Source of the DNA: Bimuria novae-zelandiae CBS 107.79
Taxonomy: Eukaryota; Ascomycota; Dothideomycetes; Pleosporales; Didymosphaeriaceae
Length of the DNA: 27,991 nucleotides
Direction of reading: 5' to 3'
Assembly: GCA_010015655.1 (NCBI GenBank)
Contig: ML976732.1
Span: forward strand, 1-27,991
Of this stretch, positions 22,301-27,991 are shown piece after piece (the stretch's first letter is position 1; every line of letters starts with the position of its first letter). The notes under the pieces are model-generated. The model saw only the letters and a program-made list of their open reading frames with translations, had not been told where the DNA came from and did not search any database. Position numbers and translations under genes: made by a program.

Positions 22301-22960
22301 TAGTATATAATAGCATAAGATTAGCGACTATAGGATACTTGCCATACTACGCCAATCACGGGTGTAAGCTAACAACTTACTAGGACCTGTTGGACATCGA
22401 AAGCGTTGCAAAAGACGTAGCTAATAAAGTAAAGCTTATATAAAAATTATATAAAATACTATAAAAAAAATTTCGCGTGACGCAATAAGCAAACGGTAAT
22501 ATAAGTAAATAAAAAGAGAATTAAGGGACTAACCTTTAAAGAGGGGGATAAAGTCCTCCTTTTACAAATTTTTTTTAAAACTATAAGACTAAGCAAGAAA
22601 CTAAATAACCTTTAAAAGGAACTATTTAAGGTTTAAAAAGTTAAAGGACTAATAAATTTTAAACTATAATTACTTATAAAATATATATACACCTAGTTTT
22701 TTATAAGTCCTTATTAGAACTAGCACTACTAGACGCCAAACTAGAATTATATTTAGAACTTAAGCATAAAGAATACGGAGTTAAAGTAATTTAGGATCTA
22801 TAGAAATTTAGACGTTAGCATAAGTACCTAGTAAAGTAAGAGGAATAGCTAGAGAGCTATAATATATAAGAACTAGCACGGAACCTTACTAACTATAAAA
22901 ATGCCTTAGAGAAGTTCTATAGAGAACACCCCAACACTCCGCGCCCTAGAAGGATTTAGG
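19400..22960 (+). pseudogene. Element 1 pol: protease, reverse transcriptase, RNase H, integrase, chromodomain (RIP-decayed)
   Basis: One frame holds all landmarks. The retropepsin site is VLIDLGVDIYL near 19,528-19,560 (LIDSGA-type, Ser to Leu). RT shows LNAIIVKNYYLLPL at about 20,318 and the catalytic box YLDNILIYL at 20,599, where the second Asp of YxDD is Asn (G-to-A). RNase H shows YIDVSDYALGAVL at about 21,040. Integrase shows HEDKD-stop-GHLKITK at 21,694 and a core near 21,900 (TIDFIVKL). The chromodomain, at about 22,770-22,930, ends in LEKFYREHPNTPRP. The constant phase over 3.5 kb despite many stops means point mutation without indels, which fits RIP. Confidence 0.85.
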
Positions 22961-23494
22961 ACGTTAAAGACAGCGGGGTATCCTAGAAGTCAGGAGGGAG
23001 CTCTTCTATAGCGGACTAGATAGTTAGGGTAAACTTAGCCAGGCCGTTTAGCCAAGAAGGCTAGGGCGGGTCCCCTTCTAATTCCTCTAAAGCGGCGCTC
23101 TTAATAATAATCACCTCCTTAGCACGCTTTACGTTTAACGCTAATTATTTAGCTAAACGCTTCTTTTTTGCACGCGCTATACGTATTATCTTAAATACTA
23201 TATTTTACTTTTTTTACCCTTCTAGGATTTACGTATTTAATTTTTACTTTTTAGTAACTAAATAAGAAAATTTTTTATAAGTAATAGCTATATTATACTT
23301 CGCACTTCTCTTTAGGCACTTACTATACTTTCTTAAATAAACTAATACCTTATAAACCTATAAGTAGGTCTAGTAGCTAAAATACTTTAATACTATAATA
23401 CTTCCGTATGCCTTAATAGTAGATATAAGTTTATAATAATAATAGGTACTAATTATTTAGTTAGCAGGCATGGTTCTTCGCGGACAAAGACTAC

Positions 23495-23508
23495 AAAGGG
23501 AGGAATAG
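23495..23508 (+). other. Polypurine tract of element 1
   Basis: The run aaagggaggaatag lies directly before the 3' LTR start at 23,509. In this position it primes plus-strand DNA synthesis during reverse transcription. One T interrupts the purine run, perhaps a later mutation. Confidence 0.7.
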
Positions 23509-23888
23509 TATTAAAAACTAAAAATAAAATAACGAAGGATAAGTGCTTATAAGGAAAAAATAGTTAAGGAATAAGTTATAAGTACGCTAAAAATCTAATT
23601 TTAAAATTATATAACTACTTAGTTAATTAGTAGTACTAAGTAACTAAGTAAACAAGTATATATATAGGATAGGTTTCCTTTATACGCTTCTTATAGTTAA
23701 CTTATATATCTTCTATACAAGTACGTTCTCCTATATAAACTAATAGTTATCTTACTTTATTATAAGATTAGATTGTTTAGCCTCGCGCTAAGTGTCGCAT
23801 TAACTTATACTACTAAATAATTTATAAAGCACTACGATACCTTACCGCCCTAATTCGGATCGGAACAAGGTGTGAGCGCCTTATAACA
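23509..23888 (+). repeat. 3' LTR of element 1 (380 bp)
   Basis: Starts tattaaaaac (mutated from tgttacgaac) and ends cttataaca, giving TGTTA...TAACA termini when compared with the 5' copy. The first 110 bp are heavily mutated against the 5' LTR, but the last 40 bp keep cggatcgg and gtgtgagcgcc. It has one palindrome unit where the 5' LTR has two. The ctaaa duplication follows directly. Confidence 0.88.
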
Positions 23889-26134
23889 CTAAAGTTTACT
23901 AACCTTAGTTTATATATAAACGTTATATTAATACAGCTAAGTATATTTACCTACTAAACGTATCGTTTGTCTAACCTTTATTTAGTAGCGAAATACGTAA
24001 GGTTCTTATAATTAGTGTAGACTATAAGGTGCCTTACTACTTAATATATATAGTCTTATTTATCTAAGTATTTAATAACTATAAGAATCTCTTTATTATA
24101 AATAGCGTAGTTATATTTTACTAGGCTATTCTTTGCTAAGAAATAAGCCACTAGGCGTAGAATTTTATTATTATTATACTAAGAAAAGTATCCCCTAGTA
24201 AACTAGCTAGAGGCGTTTACTTCTAGTACTAATTCTTATTTAAAGTTAAAGTAGGCCAGCGCAGGATCTGTATAAAACGCTATTTTTAGAAAGTTAAATA
24301 CGTGCTACTACTTTTATCTCTAGATAAATTCTGCTCCTTTACTAGTAAGCTTTATAAGGGGGCTTACTATGCTAGAGAAGTTTTATATAAATTTATAATA
24401 AAAGTTTATAAAGCCTATAAAGCTCTAGACTTTTTTTACTAAAGTTAGTAGCTCTTATTTCTAGATTATTTAAATTTTATCTGGGTTTATGCTTATGCCC
24501 TTGTTAACTTTTATAATAAATTTAAGGTACTTAGTCTTTTTAACGTAAAACTTAGATTTTTTAATATCTAAGTATAGTCCTGCGACCCCTAACTTTTAGA
24601 TTATAATATATACTTTCTCTTTATAGTCTTTTTAGCTGCTACTAGAGAAGATAAGAACGTTATCTATATACGCTAAGTAGTAGTTATTAAGGTACTTCTT
24701 TAGTACCTAGTTAATATACTACTAAAATATACTTAGTGCGTTAGCTAGGCTAAAAGGAACTACTAGCTACTTATAAAGACTAAATTAGATTCTAAACGCT
24801 GTCTTCTATTTTTTACCTTTTATTATCTAAGGCTTATAGAAAGCTTAAATTATATTAAGTTTACTAAACTATTTAGTCTTCGCGAGGAGCTAAAGGGTCT
24901 TACTAATTAATAGTAAAAGGTACTAGTCCTTTTTAAGATAGCGTTTAGGGCTTAATAATTAATATAAAAGTGTAGTCCTTTACTAAGTTTTTTAGTAAAT
25001 AATACTAAAGTAGCAGCGCTAGACTTGCTTACCTAAATAAAGCCTTTATTTAAGTATTTAGTAAGCTCTTTCTAAAGAACGAGTAACTCTTCGTAAGTCA
25101 TATTAAATAGAGGGCTATAGGGGATCTCTAGGGTCTTGCTATCTTTTTCTATAAGAGGGATAGAAAGATCTACTCTAGGTCTATAGTGTAGGGGGAGCTT
25201 GTTAGCTTGTTCCCTATAAAAAATACGCTACAAGTCCTTAAAAACTTTAGGTAATAACTCTTATAGGTTTACCTTTAGCTTGTAGGTTAACGCCTTCTAT
25301 ATATTCTTTATTAATATAAAAAACACCTTAGCCCCGTTTCCTAGGCGCTAATTATACTAATCTAAGGCTATAAAAGCTATAGCTAATACCCCTTAAGGCT
25401 TTATTAATAGTTTTTTATTTTTTTAGTTACGGATGCGAGTGCCTAAACTTTTAATCTAAATTAATTTCTTTACTAGGGCTAGTTTAACCCTATTCTTTTT
25501 TATTTAGGTTAGGCCGAGGATTAGATTGTACAACCTGTCGTTAGGTAAGATATATAGCTATATTAGTTCTTGTTGCAAAAGGCACCTTACTAGAGCTTTC
25601 TGCGCTAGCTAGGGTTGAGCCGAGCAGCCAAGCAGCCAAGCACGCGATCCCCTGAACCCATAAATAGCTAGTCGTCGTAGAGCTTCCTCTCCTTAATAGA
25701 CTTTGTTTTCGAGCTCCCTGATCGTTGTGACTGTGCGTCACAGTTCTATATAGCTATTAATATTTACTTCTAATTAGACTACTTCGCGTACGAAGAGTCG
25801 CATGCCTCTAATACTAATAACCTTTTATAAATAGGGTAGGTTCTTACGCTATAGGTAGGCTTTTATTATAAATTTTTTTAATATAAATTTAAAGGTTAAA
25901 TAACCTTAATTAATTATTGTTAATATAAATATAATGTTATTAATAAGCGAGTATACTATTACTAGTATTAAGTCTAGCTATAGCCTTTAAAACTTATTAA
26001 AACTTATTTTTTACCCTTTTCTTACTTTTGCGTTTTAGCGGCGACTATTACTAAAAGGACCTAGTTTTCTAAATTAATAAAGGCTATATTAAACTCTTTA
26101 TTAAAAGATTTTTTAGTAGTAGGTGTAGCGGCGC
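23889..26134 (-). pseudogene. Gypsy element 2 pol, first part: end of gag, protease, RT and RNase H (RIP-decayed)
   Basis: Read on the minus strand from 26,134 downward. First comes a short post-knuckle gag stretch shared with element 3. A protease-like segment follows to about 25,500, ending LPNDRLYNLILGLT, the conserved strand before RT. RT runs from about 25,290 to 24,300: VDLSIPLIEKD, SPLFNMTYEEL, GFIQVSKSSAAALVLF and the catalytic box YLAYIDNVLIFSS near 24,680, with Asn for the second Asp of the YxDD box. RNase H continues to 23,889 and resumes at 17,008. The protease is interrupted by the solo LTR at 25,571-25,742. Stops are TAA/TAG throughout. Confidence 0.78.
25571..25742 (+). mobile_element. 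Unmutated solo LTR (172 bp) inside element 2 protease
   Basis: A GC-balanced block starts tgttgcaaaa and ends gcgtcaca, flanked by a perfect 5-bp duplication gttct (25,566-25,570 and 25,743-25,747). CA and TG dinucleotides are frequent in it and almost absent around it. An ataaata core near 25,660 suggests plus orientation. It contains a short tandem agccaagc pair. The reading phase of element 2 is continuous on either side once it is removed. A minus-strand open frame of 66 codons over it is incidental. Confidence 0.7.
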
Positions 26135-26135
26135 A

Positions 26136-26296
26136 TGTAATGGGCTACGCCCAGTTATTGCCTCGGATCCTTAACCCTCGGTTAAGCGAACCCTAGATAT
26201 ATAAGTTTAACGCCCGAAGCTTAACTTCAGACTCTTTATTAAATTTATAAGTATTCTTCTAGCACTTTTAGCTCCTTAAGCACCTAGCCTTTTATA
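26136..26296 (+). repeat. 5' LTR of Gypsy element 3 (161 bp, same family as element 2)
   Basis: Starts tgtaatgggc (TG) and ends at about ccttttata, matching ccccttaca in the copy at 13,236. It is the reverse complement of the element 2 3' LTR with identical length. The core tagatatataag is the probable promoter. Homology to element 2 gag ends at 26,134, right at this border, so element 3 was inserted there. It is followed in the plus direction by gag of the same family. Confidence 0.75.
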
Positions 26297-26599
26297 TTAA
26301 ATTTAATTACTTCTACCCGTCGCGGGACAAGTAGATTTTAACATAATTATAGACTAAAGCTGCGAAGCAGCACACGAAGTTAAAGGACTTACGTAGACAG
26401 ACACTATAAAGGCGACGCCTAGACCTGCGAGGAGACAGAACCCTCCCTAGCAAGTAATTAAGAAAGAGTCCTAATAGACACTTAACGCTAGTAAGACTAT
26501 CTTTACTAAATAAAGAAGTTATAGAAATAAGAATAAGACCTTCTACTAAAGGTCTGCGTTTTAGCGCGAACAATTATGCGTAGCGAGCTATTAGCTTAC

Positions 26600-27991
26600 G
26601 AAGGAGCGATAGCTAGGGAAACAAAAGGATAGCCTTCCTGTTTATAACTAAACTCTAGGTATTAGGAGTTAACGAGAACGAAATATAGCAATTCCTAAGC
26701 AAGGTTAAAGCACTTGTTAACCTCTAAGACACCCTTTAGACTCCGCCGTAAGGAGTAAGAGGACTAACTAAAGAAATAGCAAGGAAGCGCCGAGAACCCC
26801 TAATAACACGATAATACTCTTAAGAGATAGGAGGTACAAATTAGCTATTAGAAGTAAACTAACAAATAGAGCTACTAAAGAGATTAATAGCAAAGCTTAT
26901 CTTAAACTAAGAAAGAAGCCGCCGCCCTAAGATCCCTAACTTAGCCTACTTTAATAGCGAACGATAGGATTACCGCCACTTTAAGATAGTAATATAATAT
27001 AAGCTTCTAGAGGATAAGGACTACCTCGGAAATATACCTAGATACATTATTAGTCGATTAACAGGACGTGCAGCGACGGTGGAAATTACATACCTAGACT
27101 ACTACCTAGGGTGCACCGAAGCTAACCTCTAGAAGCTACTAGACCGTAACTTCTATAACTACTTAGCAGAAGAAATCGCGCGTAACCGCTTACTTATAAT
27201 GTAATAAGGGAACTAGAAGCTTCGTGACTTTAACCTTAACTTTAATAACTATACTATAGAAGCTAAGGAGCATAGTTAGAAGATCTGTCCGATTATATGG
27301 CCTCTATCTATTGTGGATATGAGGCTAGAGCACTCTCTCTTTTGTACTATTCTAAATAGGGCTAGCGCTGCAGCGGCACTTATTTAGAGCCTCGCACACA
27401 TCTGCATTCCAGACACAGACAGAACACGAACATCATTAATAAATCATCACAACCATCAATTCTCATTATTGCATTATCTCAAAGTGACAGAACACTATTA
27501 AATCTAACAAGATCTTAAAAAACATATACCTTTAGAGCCTCCGCAAGGACTTACGGGACTGAATAATTATAGTAAATATAAATAACGATTAGGACCTGCA
27601 AGGGGTCTAGAAGAGGGTTAATAAGGTTAAAGAAAACCTCTTCTAAAACATATTATAGTTACTAAAGTTTTCTACTAAGAACGGGGCGCCAGACGAAATA
27701 GATTAGGAACCCACCTAAGCTAACCCTGAAAGGATGTCTGGCCGACGAAGCCAAGATAGAAGACACTAAGCAACGGATAGAGCCACAGGACACAGGTCTA
27801 GCAATACCTAGAAACGAGCCACGTGAGTGTCGCGCGAGGTAATAGAAACCCGTAAGAAGAATAGTTCTTATTTTTATTATAGAGATACAGGACATTGCGT
27901 AAAGTAGTATAAACTTTTACCTGCAATAAAGCTAGCACAAGTTCGCGCCACTACACCCACTACTAAGGGATCTTCTAATAAAGAGTTTAAT
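26600..27991 (+). pseudogene. Gypsy element 3 gag, RIP-decayed, split by a solo LTR and running off the window
   Basis: The plus-strand frame reads PKIPNLAYFNSER, HFKIVI, IISRLTGRAATVEI, GCTEANL-stop-KLLDRNFYNYLAEEIARNRLL up to 27,280. This is the capsid pattern of fungal Gypsy gag (SRLTGRA, LD-FYD-RAEEIARNRL). After the solo LTR at 27,286-27,509 it resumes in the same phase (LKNIYL-stop-SLRKDLRD) and ends with a zinc-knuckle remnant near 27,870-27,915 (YFYYRDTGHCVK), Tyr replacing Cys. The final 48 bases match element 2 at 26,083-26,134 in inverted orientation. The 5' limit of gag is approximate. An 86-codon minus-strand frame at 26,313-26,573 and a 77-codon one at 27,662-27,895 are shadows. 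Confidence 0.7.
27286..27509. mobile_element. Unmutated solo LTR (224 bp) inside element 3 gag
   Basis: The block tgtccgatta ... aatctaaca is flanked by a perfect 5-bp duplication agatc (27,281-27,285 and 27,510-27,514). It is rich in CA dinucleotides (cacacatctgcattccagacacag), in sharp contrast to its host. Removing it with one duplication copy rejoins the gag frame exactly. It is of a different family from the other LTRs here. It could also be a small non-autonomous element rather than a solo LTR. Confidence 0.72.

Larger units (their letters stand above)
17009..23888 (+). mobile_element. Complete chromodomain Gypsy retrotransposon (element 1), RIP-inactivated
   Basis: A 6,880-bp element bounded by LTRs of 424 bp and 380 bp and by a perfect 5-bp target duplication ctaaa (17,004-17,008 and 23,889-23,893). 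The plus-strand order is LTR, gag, protease, RT, RNase H, integrase, chromodomain, polypurine tract, LTR, as in Ty3/Gypsy chromoviruses. It lies inside the pol gene of element 2. Removing it with one duplication copy restores the phase of that pol through the RNase H end. All coding parts carry multiple TAA/TAG codons, so it cannot move by itself. Confidence 0.9.

Noticed and set aside
13236..26296. Inverted 161-bp repeats read as terminal inverted repeats of one giant DNA transposon
   Set aside because: The internal order of gag, RT, integrase and polypurine tract shows these are LTRs of two oppositely oriented Gypsy copies.
1..27991. CRISPR arrays, bacterial operons, rRNA and tRNA genes
   Set aside because: No regularly spaced repeats or RNA gene signatures were seen, and introns plus RIP show a fungal genome.

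Overview
This window looks like a filamentous ascomycete chromosome (Pezizomycotina; a Dothideomycete such as a Pleosporalean is my best guess, inferred only from the transposon families and the AT-rich/GC-balanced alternation). Three intron-containing genes with short 45-54 bp GT-AG introns sit in a GC-balanced island at about 4,930-12,460. On both sides lie AT-rich blocks in which transposon proteins can still be read, but are cut by TAA/TAG codons at former Gln/Trp/Arg codons. That is the signature of repeat-induced point mutation (RIP: C:G to T:A transitions, mainly CpA to TpA).

Left block (1-4,930): the C-terminus and 3' end of a Fot1/Molly-like (pogo-type) DNA transposon (about 150-750), a Ty1/copia polyprotein remnant (about 880-4,150, one frame), a possible solo LTR (4,212-4,531) and the C-terminal dimerisation region of a hAT transposase (about 4,550-4,760).

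Gene island: a Dal5-type MFS permease (6,228-7,919, minus, 4 exons, 513 aa), a flavin-containing monooxygenase (8,691-10,303, minus, 4 exons, 487 aa) and, divergently transcribed across a 564-bp shared promoter, a TauD/TfdA-type Fe(II)/2-oxoglutarate dioxygenase (10,868-12,114, plus, 3 exons, 382 aa). All three can be spliced into complete open frames. Permease + FMO + TauD-like dioxygenase suggests a small catabolic cluster that imports and oxidatively breaks down an organic sulfonate, sulfate ester or related compound; the substrate is inferred, not shown.

Right block (12,470-27,991): nested elements. A Fot1-like transposase C-terminus (minus, about 12,560-13,235) is interrupted by Gypsy element 2 (minus; 3' LTR 13,236-13,396). 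Element 2 is split by a complete 6,880-bp chromodomain Gypsy element 1 (plus, 17,009-23,888, 5-bp CTAAA duplication, LTRs of 424 and 380 bp), by a 172-bp solo LTR (25,571-25,742, duplication GTTCT), and by element 3, a same-family copy in opposite orientation (5' LTR 26,136-26,296, gag running off the window). Element 3 itself carries a 224-bp solo LTR (27,286-27,509, duplication AGATC). Both solo LTRs look unmutated while their hosts are heavily mutated, which gives a relative order of events.

I found no RNA genes, CRISPR arrays or bacterial-type features. The most distinctive items are the three-gene cluster, the reciprocal mosaic of mutation between the two LTRs of element 1, and a decayed extra reading frame between the chromodomain and 3' LTR of element 2.
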